From Gammaproteobacteria bacterium (GTDB lineage: Bacteria; Pseudomonadota; Gammaproteobacteria; Pseudomonadales; Azotimanducaceae): a DNA stretch of 64,000 nucleotides. Every line of letters begins with the position of its first letter. Positions within the stretch are counted from its first letter, which is position 1. A model generated the notes under the pieces. It saw nothing but the letters and a program-made list of their open reading frames with translations, was not told where the DNA came from and did no database searches. The stretch covers positions 62,001-126,000 of the forward strand of contig JAPPND010000112.1 in NCBI GenBank assembly GCA_028818795.1, read 5' to 3'. Of this stretch, positions 26,508 through 34,822 are shown piece after piece. The position numbers and the translations under genes were made by a program.

Positions 26508-26580
26508 CTGGTCTCCTTTGTTGCGCAGGGCAGGACGAAAGTTCAGTCGGAACATTGACACGTTGACGCTGAACGAACGC

Positions 26581-27837
26581 TTAACGCGCGACGTTGAGGA
26601 ACGCCTTGACGTCGGCCTGTTCGTGATAGCGTGCCGGAATGGAGAAGCGGAAGATCCGTGCCGCGTTCAGTCCGAGGATCTTCGCCCGTTCGGTGTCGGT
26701 GAGTTGACCCATCGTTCGTTCGATCGCCGCTGCCGAGTGGGGCCATGTGCCTTCGTGGTGCGGGTAGTCGTTGGCCCACAGGAAGTTGTCTACAAGGTTG
26801 TGCTCCCGGGCCAGATCCAGTCCGGGCTTGTCCTCCTGAAAGGTCGCGAATCCGCATTGCCGGAAGTAGTCGCTCGGCAGCCGCTTAAGCTTGGGGCGGA
26901 CGAACATGTGGTGTTTCCGGTACGCCTCGTCGAGCGCCCAGATCGTCCAGGGTACCCAACCGATGCCCGCCTCGACGCTGCCGAAGCGCAGGTCGGGATA
27001 GCGCTCGAGAACGCCGGAAGCACATAGATTGGCGATGGGTTCCATGGTGGGCGCCAGCGAATGGACCGCGTAGTTGACCACGGCACCGCCGTTGCCGCGG
27101 GATGTGCGCGGATCGCGTCCCGTGGAAACGTGGAACGTGACGGGTAAGTCGACCTCGGTGATACAGGCCCACAGCGGCTCGAACTCGGGCAGGTTGTAGT
27201 TCAAGTGTTCGTGGTCCGCCGGTCCCCAGACCGGCTTGCAGGGTAGCGCCAAGCCGCGGAATCCGAGTGCGGCGACGCGCTGGATCTCCTTGATCGCCCC
27301 GTTCAGATCGGCCGAGGCGATGCAACCCATCGGCGATAGCCGGTCGTTGTGGGAGCCGAATACTTCCCAGGCCCAGTCGTTCCAGACCCGACACATGGCT
27401 TGACTGAACTCGGCATCCGGGGTCGCCCAGATGGTGAGTCCCTTGTTCGGGAAGAGCACCTCCGCATCGACGCCGTCCCTGGCCAGGTCGGCGAGGCGCT
27501 GCTCCGGCGTCTCCCCCGCGCCGTTGCGCAGCCGGTCTTCACCCTCGAAGACGATGTTGCGGATGCGCACGGGCCGGAAGCCCTCGGTCTTCTGGTACTT
27601 GCGGCCCTGCGCGTCGACGGCGACACCGGGCAGTCGGTCGCGGTACCTCGTGTCGATCCGGGTGCGCCAGAGATCGGCGGGTTCCTGCACATGGCCATCC
27701 GTGGACACCATGAAGTACTTGTTGGGGTCGTCCGGCCGGGCGGTGCGGCTCCAGCCTTCTATACCTGGCGTAGAGAGACGCCAGGCGTTGTTCTCATCGG
27801 TCTCGGCGAGGTTTTGCTCGGACAGGGAAGCTGCCAA
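26581..27837 (-). CDS. Amidohydrolase family 2 protein
   Basis: TIM-barrel metal hydrolase of 418 residues related to the amidohydrolase 2/ACMSD group. Metal-binding motifs are STDGHVQEPADLW near residue 45, FHVSTG in the middle, and WANDYPHHEGTWPHS near the C-terminus. The substrate is unknown. I prefer TTG 27837, which has GGAG eight bases upstream; GTG 27864 is possible. The gene is divergent from the DUF924 gene and the 5' ends lie close together, so regulation may be shared. Confidence 0.85.
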   Translation of the reverse strand: MAASLSEQNLAETDENNAWRLSTPGIEGWSRTARPDDPNKYFMVSTDGHVQEPADLWRTRIDTRYRDRLPGVAVDAQGRKYQKTEGFRPVRIRNIVFEGEDRLRNGAGETPEQRLADLARDGVDAEVLFPNKGLTIWATPDAEFSQAMCRVWNDWAWEVFGSHNDRLSPMGCIASADLNGAIKEIQRVAALGFRGLALPCKPVWGPADHEHLNYNLPEFEPLWACITEVDLPVTFHVSTGRDPRTSRGNGGAVVNYAVHSLAPTMEPIANLCASGVLERYPDLRFGSVEAGIGWVPWTIWALDEAYRKHHMFVRPKLKRLPSDYFRQCGFATFQEDKPGLDLAREHNLVDNFLWANDYPHHEGTWPHSAAAIERTMGQLTDTERAKILGLNAARIFRFSIPARYHEQADVKAFLNVAR

Positions 27838-27903
27838 GATGGTGTCTCCGTTCGGCTGTTTCACTACTGTAGCGCAATAGTTGACGTGGCTGTGGGACGG
27901 GGA

Positions 27904-28497
27904 GTGACACCGACTGAAGTTCTCGAGTTCTGGCTGGGTCCTGCGCCGGATGACCCCGAGTCGGTCGCCCGGGCAGCGAAGCGCTGGTACATCACGGATG
28001 ACGGCTTCGATGCCGAAATCAGGGGCCGATTCGGTGCCGCGATCGAACAGACGCAACGAGGCGCGTTTGCGGGTTGGGCAGAGACGCCCGAAGGCGCCTT
28101 GGCCTTGGTGATCCTGCTCGACCAGTTTCCGCGCAACGCGTACCGCGGAACGGCAGACGCGTTTGCGGGCGACCCGGTTGCACTGGCCGTTGCAAGACGT
28201 GCGGTCGAGCACGGTTTCGACCGCGAACTCGCCATTCCCGGACGGGCGTTTCTCTACCATCCCTTCGAGCACAGCGAGCATCCCGCGGATCAGGCCCGCT
28301 CAGTCGTGCTATTTGAATCCCTCGCTGCGGACGCACCGCCGCGTTGGCGCGAATTCGCTGCGGACTTCGTGCCCTATGCCCACGCTCACCGAGACGTCAT
28401 CGCACGTTTCGGTCGATTCCCGCACCGCAACGCTATCCTCGGGCGTGCGAGCACGGCTGAAGAGCAAGCCTATCTGGACCGGGGAGGCGGCTTCTGA
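27904..28497 (+). CDS. DUF924 family protein
   Basis: Protein of 197 residues, typical DUF924 length. It contains the family pattern VLEFWLGPAPDD at the start, LLDQFPRNAYRG near residue 75 and FLYHPFEHSE near 120. The family is helical and has no settled function. GTG 27904 is preceded by GGGACGGGGA. It begins about 67 bases from the divergent amidohydrolase start. Confidence 0.8.
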   Translation: MTPTEVLEFWLGPAPDDPESVARAAKRWYITDDGFDAEIRGRFGAAIEQTQRGAFAGWAETPEGALALVILLDQFPRNAYRGTADAFAGDPVALAVARRAVEHGFDRELAIPGRAFLYHPFEHSEHPADQARSVVLFESLAADAPPRWREFAADFVPYAHAHRDVIARFGRFPHRNAILGRASTAEEQAYLDRGGGF

Positions 28498-28632
28498 CTG
28501 AGTCCCGCGACGGCGTTTGAGAGATTTCGCACGTGGCTTGGGGTCGTTGGCTTGCATACCTGTCGGTTTTGCGTGCGTAAAGTGGAGCCTATGGTCGTCG
28601 GCCACGGCCGAGTGAAGGAAGGCGCGTTTGCT

Positions 28633-29247
28633 ATGATCGGGGTTCCCGGGCTGGCTTCATCGAAGACGTCGTTGGTCGACAAACCGCAACGCCGCCGCCT
28701 CACGGTGGACGACTTCGCCAAGATGTGCGAGGTGGGAATTCTCTCGGCCGACGACCGCGTCGAACTCATCGATGGAGAGCTTGTCGAAATGCCGCCAATG
28801 GGATCCGAGCACGCGGGGATTGTCAACGAACTGGCAAATGTTCTTCCCGGTCTTCTCGACCCGGCGGTGAGCTTGCGAGTTCGGTCATCCGTCCAGCTAA
28901 CCAGGTACACCCAGCCCGAACCGGACCTGGCGGTGGTGAGTCGCGACTCCCGGTTGTATCTGCACCGCCATCCGCAACCGGAGGAGATTCTCATCGCGAT
29001 CGAAGTGGCGGTTTCGTCGCTGACGTACGACCGTGAGCAGAAGATGCCGCGTTACGCGGCGGCGGGGGTACCCGAAGCGTGGCTCGTTGACGTGCGTGCA
29101 CGAACCATCACCGTCTACACCGATCCGACCACGGATGGCTATCGTGCTTGGCACACGTTGGGATGGAACGAGGAACTGGACGCCACGGCCGTTCTCAATC
29201 TCCGCCTCACATTCGAGGATATTCTTCCGAGCGCGTATTTTCCGTAA
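28633..29247 (+). CDS. Uma2-family (DUF820) nuclease-like protein, copy 3
   Basis: Third Uma2/DUF820 protein, 204 residues and closer to the normal family length. Its core reads DRVELIDGELVEMPPMGSEH, then PEPDLAVVSRD, and EVAVSSLTYDREQKMPRYAAAGVPEAWLVD. The acid/E-V/K pattern of a PD-(D/E)XK fold is intact. It is clearly different in sequence from the two at 2-4 kb, so it is not part of that duplication. ATG 28633 was preferred over two upstream starts because of a GGAAGG upstream. Function unknown. Confidence 0.75.
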   Translation: MIGVPGLASSKTSLVDKPQRRRLTVDDFAKMCEVGILSADDRVELIDGELVEMPPMGSEHAGIVNELANVLPGLLDPAVSLRVRSSVQLTRYTQPEPDLAVVSRDSRLYLHRHPQPEEILIAIEVAVSSLTYDREQKMPRYAAAGVPEAWLVDVRARTITVYTDPTTDGYRAWHTLGWNEELDATAVLNLRLTFEDILPSAYFP

Positions 29248-29274
29248 GGTGAACGCGGCGACGGACGAACGGCG

Positions 29275-30681
29275 TCAGGATACGTCGTTGTACCTCCAGT
29301 TCCCGTGGAAGCCGTAGGGAACCCGGTGCGGCAGCTCGGCGCACGCCATCGGTCCATCGGCGAGGTTCTCGGCATCGAAGAACGCCAGGTCGCTGCGGTT
29401 CTCGCGTCCGCGATGGACGATGCTTAGCAGGTAGCCGTCGCCCTCCACGGCGTCTCTCGATTTCGGGACGAACACCGGCTCGCCTGTGGTATCGCCGTCG
29501 GGAAGCGTGTAGCGGGCGTGTCGGCCGGCGACGAAGTCGTGGCGGACGATGGTATTGAAGCTCAGATCCTCGCTGCCGTTGGACGCAGCCGCGTAGTAGC
29601 CGTGCCGGTAGGCCGTGCCGGCGAAACGTTCGTCCAAGCGCGGGAACTCACCGGTCGTGTCGTCGAGAGGGCGTCGCTGCACACTGTTTGAATTGTCGGC
29701 GAGATCGATGACCCATTCCGTCAGGCGTGCTTGGGCACGTGCAGTCGGCGTCCCGTCGACGTTCGGGAACAGCGGCACCTCGTCGAACTGCATCACATGG
29801 GCGACGATGCGACTGCCGTCCGTGTAGGCGTTCATCGGGTGGAAGACGAAGCAGGGGTCGGTTTCGAACCAGCGGATGTCGGCGACCGAGCCGTCGCGGC
29901 GCATGACGGCCAGGTGGGTCCCCTTGTCCGGTTCCCATGCGAACACGGGCTTGCCCCGAATCGCCCGGGTCCGGCTGGCGGTGACCGGGAATACGGGGAA
30001 CACGACGTGTTCGTCGGTGACCATGAAGTCGTGCATCATGCTGGCGAAGGGCGCCTTGAAGCGCTCGGAACGCGTGAGCGCCCCGGATGCATCGACCGTC
30101 TGGTAGCTCACGTCCTTGCTGAACATCCCGGATGCCATGTAGCCGAAGAAGAGCATCTCACCGATCTTCGGATCCATCTTGGGATGCGCCGTCATTGGTC
30201 CAGCCAGGCGATCACCGAACCGCCAGGCGCCGACGGAGACCAGTGTGTCGGGATCGATCTCGAACGGCGCGTGGGCTTCCTCGAGGGCCAGCAGCTTGTC
30301 GCCGTGCCAGACGATATTGGTGTTGGCGAGCCCATCGTCTTCCATACCCCGCGCGGCACGGTCGTTCTGTAGCGGGTTGAACGGATTGACGAGGCTGCGC
30401 CCTGCGCGCCGTTCCGCCTTCCATTTGCCCGTGCGCACCCAGCGGTTTCGGTAGCGGACCCGACCGTTGCCGAGGTGGAACATGTGCAACATGCCGTCGC
30501 CGGCGAACCAGTGGTGGTCGCGGCGAGGCGGGAACTGCGGATCCGGGCCGTTGCGGTAGTAGGTAATGTCGAGGTCCTTGGGCAGTTCACCGCGCACGAT
30601 CACGTCGTCGATGTCGCACTCCATCCGGATCGGTGCGTAGTTCCCCCGGAGTTGGGGATGATCGGGGTAGGGTGTCGTCAT
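29275..30681 (-). CDS. Carotenoid cleavage dioxygenase family protein
   Basis: Iron-dependent carotenoid oxygenase of 468 residues. The four iron-binding histidines are visible in TAHPK (166), MMHDF (217), FHPMNAY (281) and GFHGNW (459). The family cleaves carotenoid or stilbene double bonds with O2; the substrate is unknown. The GH32-like gene upstream ends nine bases before the start, which suggests one transcript. Confidence 0.9.
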   Translation of the reverse strand: MTTPYPDHPQLRGNYAPIRMECDIDDVIVRGELPKDLDITYYRNGPDPQFPPRRDHHWFAGDGMLHMFHLGNGRVRYRNRWVRTGKWKAERRAGRSLVNPFNPLQNDRAARGMEDDGLANTNIVWHGDKLLALEEAHAPFEIDPDTLVSVGAWRFGDRLAGPMTAHPKMDPKIGEMLFFGYMASGMFSKDVSYQTVDASGALTRSERFKAPFASMMHDFMVTDEHVVFPVFPVTASRTRAIRGKPVFAWEPDKGTHLAVMRRDGSVADIRWFETDPCFVFHPMNAYTDGSRIVAHVMQFDEVPLFPNVDGTPTARAQARLTEWVIDLADNSNSVQRRPLDDTTGEFPRLDERFAGTAYRHGYYAAASNGSEDLSFNTIVRHDFVAGRHARYTLPDGDTTGEPVFVPKSRDAVEGDGYLLSIVHRGRENRSDLAFFDAENLADGPMACAELPHRVPYGFHGNWRYNDVS

Positions 30682-30690
30682 GTCATGTCC

Positions 30691-32211
30691 TTAACTGCTT
30701 GAGTCCGAGCACGAAGACTCTAACCCATCGGAATTGGGAATCGCCTCGTCCGCAGGGGATTCGTCGGTCGAATAGACGAGGGGCGCCATGTCCCAGGCTT
30801 GGACCGGCGAGAAAGCGGCGAGTCCGCCTTCGGCCGACAGGCGGGTCTGGCGGCTGCCCGCCAGGGTCGGGTAGATTCGGCCCGTCAACTTGCACCGATC
30901 ATTGGCGTAGACCTCGATGATCGACGCGTCTAGGAAAACGGTCAGTCGAAGCATGCCGCCTTCGTCGAGGGGGCAGGGTGCCGTCTGGACCGGGTGGTCG
31001 CGCTTCTCGGCCCTGGTGGCCATGGGGAACGAGCGGAACACGGCGGGGTCCCGGCTGGACCGGCTGGTGTCGATCGACAGGGTGCGTGCCGTTGCGTCGT
31101 AGACGATTCGCGTCTCCTCGATGCGGTTCGGGGCTGCTCGGACACTCAAGCCCGCGCGCCGTGCGCCGCGTGGCTGGATGGCCAATCGAAGTTCCAGGCA
31201 ATCGCCTGCCAGGGCTGGAAAGAGTCGCTCGTCGTCGTCGAGTGTCAGAGCCGCCGTCGCCCGGGCGTTGCGGCGCAGCAGTTCGACCTCCCGGGCGGGT
31301 TCGATCATGAGACCACCGGAGTCCGTGGCGGTGAGCACGCTGGGAAGGGTCATGGAAGCGAACTGATCGGTTCCCGGCCGGCGCTGGGCAATGGCCCAGG
31401 CCCAGAACACCCGCCTCCCCATGCCATCGAGCAGGGACTCGGGCGCGAAGCTGGCGCCGCCGGGATAGGTCAGCCGATGGTGGCTGTCGGGGATGAACGT
31501 TCCGGCGTGGTAGCGGCCGAGGTAGTAGCGCGTACCCCGTGGGTGGCTGATGCACATCAACACATGGCGAGAGCCCAGTTTGAAGAAGTCGGGACAGGCG
31601 CAATCCTCGTTTGTGTCGGTCCAGTTTGGATTCGGGCTGTAGAACGGTCGTTGGTAGTCCCAGTGCTCGAGGTCCGTGGATGTGAACAGATAGGCCGTGT
31701 CGCGCACGTTGTGGGGTTTGACCAGCCCGCCCAGGATCATGTGGTAGATGTCGCCGTCGAACCAGGCGTGGGGGTCGAAGACCCGGTACACGTCGAAGGC
31801 GGGGTCGCCCCGTTTGGGCTCGGCGATGACGGGATTGGCGGGATGCCGCCGCCACCCGACGAGGTCGTCGTCTTCTGCGAAGGCGATGCAGATGCCGGCG
31901 TTGATGCCGTAGTAGACGAGTGCGGGGACGCCCTCCCGGGTGACCAGCGCGCAACCTGAGAAGATGCCTTCCTCGGCCACATCCGGTCCGGGCTTGAGTG
32001 CGGGTGGATGGAACCGCCAATGGACGAGGTCGGTGCTCGAGGCGTGGCCCCAGCAGTGGCCGCGGTGCGGAAGGCTGGGATCCTGGAAGATGTAGAAGAG
32101 GTGGTAGCGACCGCGCCAGTAGAGCGCCCCGTTCGGGTCGAAGGGCGAGCAGGGGCCCTCCGGCGCCACGAAGTGGTACCGCGGCGTGTGGCGTTCTTCG
32201 CGTGTGGCCAT
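30691..32211 (-). CDS. GH32-like beta-fructosidase, altered active site
   Basis: Glycoside-hydrolase family 32-like protein of 506 residues: a five-bladed propeller followed by a beta-sandwich (EGGMLRLTVFLDASIIEVYAND). The nucleophile motif is present as FDPNG (Asp25). The RDP motif reads FDPHAW (145-147), with Phe in place of Arg. The EC motif reads CACPDFF (204-210), so the usual catalytic Glu position holds Ala. It may be a divergent subfamily with another acid/base or a binding-only protein. No signal peptide is evident. Probably cotranscribed with the carotenoid oxygenase. Confidence 0.75.
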   Translation of the reverse strand: MATREERHTPRYHFVAPEGPCSPFDPNGALYWRGRYHLFYIFQDPSLPHRGHCWGHASSTDLVHWRFHPPALKPGPDVAEEGIFSGCALVTREGVPALVYYGINAGICIAFAEDDDLVGWRRHPANPVIAEPKRGDPAFDVYRVFDPHAWFDGDIYHMILGGLVKPHNVRDTAYLFTSTDLEHWDYQRPFYSPNPNWTDTNEDCACPDFFKLGSRHVLMCISHPRGTRYYLGRYHAGTFIPDSHHRLTYPGGASFAPESLLDGMGRRVFWAWAIAQRRPGTDQFASMTLPSVLTATDSGGLMIEPAREVELLRRNARATAALTLDDDERLFPALAGDCLELRLAIQPRGARRAGLSVRAAPNRIEETRIVYDATARTLSIDTSRSSRDPAVFRSFPMATRAEKRDHPVQTAPCPLDEGGMLRLTVFLDASIIEVYANDRCKLTGRIYPTLAGSRQTRLSAEGGLAAFSPVQAWDMAPLVYSTDESPADEAIPNSDGLESSCSDSSS

Positions 32212-32332
32212 CGTCGCTTCCCCGTGGCTATTGTCGTTCTTATGCGGTGACCGGGGCCAGTGTCGCGTTAGGCCGGCATGAATCGTCGGCGTGTTTGGGT
32301 TATTTTCGCTTCGCGAGGGGGATATCAACCGA

Positions 32333-33460
32333 GTGACGACTGAAGGGGCGCTAGCCGGCCTCAAGGTTCTCGACGTGGCCGGCACGATCGCGAGCGGTTA
32401 CTGCGGCAAGCTGTTTGCGGATCACGGTGCCGAAGTGATCAACGTGGAGCCGCCGTCCGGCGGCTTCGAAACCCGCCGGGAACCCCCGTTCATACCCGGT
32501 GCCGATGCGCCGGAATCGAGCGCCCTGCACGCCTACCTCAGCACCAACAAGGCTAGCGTCGCTTTGGATGTGGCCGCAGAACCGGAGCAACTGCTACGGC
32601 TCGCGCGAGACAGCGCCGTCGTCCTCGACGACGGTCGCTTCGATTGCACCGCCTTCGCATGCGTCTCGCCAGACGTCGTCGTCTCCACGATCACCTGGTT
32701 CGGTCGCCACGGCCCCTACGCCGATTTCAAGGGCACCGGCGCCGTCTGCTGGTCGTTGGCCGGCATGGTCAGGAACGTGGGCCCCGAACAGGGGCCGCCC
32801 TGGGTGCCGACGGGGTGCGGGGCGGAAATCGTTGGCGGCTTGGCGGCGTACATCGGCACTTTGGGGCAAGTGATCGCCCGCCGGATGGGCAATGCCACCG
32901 GGCCGGCGCGCCTTGATACGAGCGTCCACGAAGCCAATCTCTGTTTCACCGAGGTGGGCGGCGTGGGGGGCTATCGCAGCGGGCGGCGGGGCAAGCGCCT
33001 AGGCGTGAACCGGTTCGCGCCGACCTACCCGCTGGGCGTCTACGCCTGTGCGGACGGCTGGCTTGGGGTGACAGCCTTGACACCGAGGCAGTGGAAGAGT
33101 TTTTGCTCGTTGCTCGCCATGGATCAGTATGCGGACGAACCCGACTACCAGACCGCCATCGGCCGGCTGATGCACTACGACACCTTGGAACCGATCATCC
33201 GGTCCCGGGTGCGGAAACGCTCCGCCGCCGAACTGGTCACCCGTGGCCAGTCGCTGCGCATCCCGCTGGCACCGGTACCGACCATGGAGGAACTGTTCTC
33301 GGTGGACCAGTACGTTCACCGGGGCGCGTTCAAGGGAATCTCCTGCAACGGCACCGATTTCCAAGTGCCCGCGACGCCGTTTCGGCTGTTCCTGACGCCG
33401 GCTTTGGCGGGCGGCACCGTGGCCCGGCTTGGCGAGTCCAACGGAGAGTATCTCGAGTGA
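32333..33460 (+). CDS. Family III CoA-transferase (CaiB/BaiF), gene A
   Basis: CoA-transferase of 375 residues. It opens with the CaiB motif LAGLKVLDVAGTIASGYCGKLFADHGAEVINVEPP and has PARLDTSVHEA where many members have GxGQxVDxS. The family moves CoA between carboxylic acids, or racemises 2-methylacyl-CoA. GTG 33457 of the next gene overlaps its stop. GTG 32333 follows GAGGGGG; an earlier GTG at 32291 is possible. Divergent from the GH32-like gene. Confidence 0.85.
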   Translation: MTTEGALAGLKVLDVAGTIASGYCGKLFADHGAEVINVEPPSGGFETRREPPFIPGADAPESSALHAYLSTNKASVALDVAAEPEQLLRLARDSAVVLDDGRFDCTAFACVSPDVVVSTITWFGRHGPYADFKGTGAVCWSLAGMVRNVGPEQGPPWVPTGCGAEIVGGLAAYIGTLGQVIARRMGNATGPARLDTSVHEANLCFTEVGGVGGYRSGRRGKRLGVNRFAPTYPLGVYACADGWLGVTALTPRQWKSFCSLLAMDQYADEPDYQTAIGRLMHYDTLEPIIRSRVRKRSAAELVTRGQSLRIPLAPVPTMEELFSVDQYVHRGAFKGISCNGTDFQVPATPFRLFLTPALAGGTVARLGESNGEYLE

Positions 33461-34680
33461 GCCGGCCGGGGATTCTCGCGGGCTTGCGGGTCGTGGATCT
33501 GTCCATGGGCTGGGCGGGACCGCTCGCGGCGCGCCACTTGGCGGACATGGGTGCGGACGTCATCAAGGTGGAGGGCTGCGTGCGTTTCGACTGGTGGCGA
33601 GGCTGGGAAGCGACGCAGGGGTGGATCGATAGCCACGGCGCGGAGAAGAACCCGGCGTTCAACATGGTCAACCGCAACAAGCGCGAGGTGACCCTCGATC
33701 TTTCGACGCCCGTCGGCAGCGACCTGCTGAAGCGCCTGGTGGCCATCTCCGATGTCGTCGTCGAGAACTACTCGGCGGGCGTGCTGCCGAAACTCGGCCT
33801 CGACTATCCGGTGCTGTCGGGCATCAATCCGGCCCTGGTCATGATTTCGATGCCGGCGTTCGGCACGGATGGTCCGTGGTCCAGCTACCGGGCCTACGGT
33901 TCCACCGTTGAACAGGCATCGGGATTGCCTCACCTGTCGGGCGAGTCCGACTATCCGCCGACCATGGTGCATGTCGCGCTCGGCGACTCCGTTGGCGGCT
34001 TGAACGGTGCCGCCGCGTTGCTCACGGCGCTCTACGCGAAGCAGCGCACGGGGGAGGGCCAATACCTCGACCTGTCGCAGTCGGAGTGCCTGTTCCCGCT
34101 CGGCGCGCAGGGGATTCTCACCCAGTCGGTGACGGGCAGGCCGCCACCGCGGCTCGGCAATCGCTCCCCGCGCTATGCGCCCCACGGCGTCTACCGGTGC
34201 GTCGGCGAAGACGAGTGGATCGCCATCGCCGTGCAGTCGGAAGACGAATGGGAGGCGTTTTCGGCGTTTTCGGGCATCGACGGGTTCGGCGATGTGGCGG
34301 ATCGGTTGAGCAGGAACGATGAACTCGATGCCGTGATCGCGGATTTCACCGAAGGCCAGGTGGCGGAGGTACTCATGGTGGAACTCCAGTCCGTCGGCGT
34401 GCGTGCGGGAACCGTGGCAAGCGGTCTGGAACTCGCGACGGACCCGCACCTCGCCGGGCGTGGCTTCTGGAAGCTGATGGAGCGGGACCATGTCGGGGTG
34501 CTGCCGCATCCCGCCGCGCCGTACCGAGTGGGCGAGGAACCGTTCGACATCGACCGACCGGCACCGACCTTGGGCCAGCACAACCGGGAGTTGCTGAGTG
34601 ATCTGCTTGGTTTGAGCGACGCCGAGATAGACGATCTGGAACGCGAAGGCATCATCGGCAACAAGCCCCGCCTGCCATGA
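33457..34680 (+). CDS. Family III CoA-transferase (CaiB/BaiF), gene B
   Basis: CoA-transferase of 407 residues with the family start (LAGLRVVDLSMGWAGPLAARHLADMGADVIKVE), NRNKREVTLDL and TGEGQYLDLSQSE. Its GTG start overlaps the stop of gene A by four bases, so the two proteins probably act together as a heteromer. The C-terminal LGQHNRELLSDLLGLSD closing is typical. Confidence 0.9.
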   Translation: MSRPGILAGLRVVDLSMGWAGPLAARHLADMGADVIKVEGCVRFDWWRGWEATQGWIDSHGAEKNPAFNMVNRNKREVTLDLSTPVGSDLLKRLVAISDVVVENYSAGVLPKLGLDYPVLSGINPALVMISMPAFGTDGPWSSYRAYGSTVEQASGLPHLSGESDYPPTMVHVALGDSVGGLNGAAALLTALYAKQRTGEGQYLDLSQSECLFPLGAQGILTQSVTGRPPPRLGNRSPRYAPHGVYRCVGEDEWIAIAVQSEDEWEAFSAFSGIDGFGDVADRLSRNDELDAVIADFTEGQVAEVLMVELQSVGVRAGTVASGLELATDPHLAGRGFWKLMERDHVGVLPHPAAPYRVGEEPFDIDRPAPTLGQHNRELLSDLLGLSDAEIDDLEREGIIGNKPRLP

Positions 34681-34822
34681 AACAAGCGCCAAAGGGAGCG
34701 CCCGCTCTGACGAGCAGGAACGACCATGGCGTTTGTGCCATGGCAGGTCGGGGTGGCTGGGCCGTAGGCGCACCCCGGCGCAATGCGTCAGCGAGCGCCG
34801 GGCGGGCCATGGGGCGTTTGCC

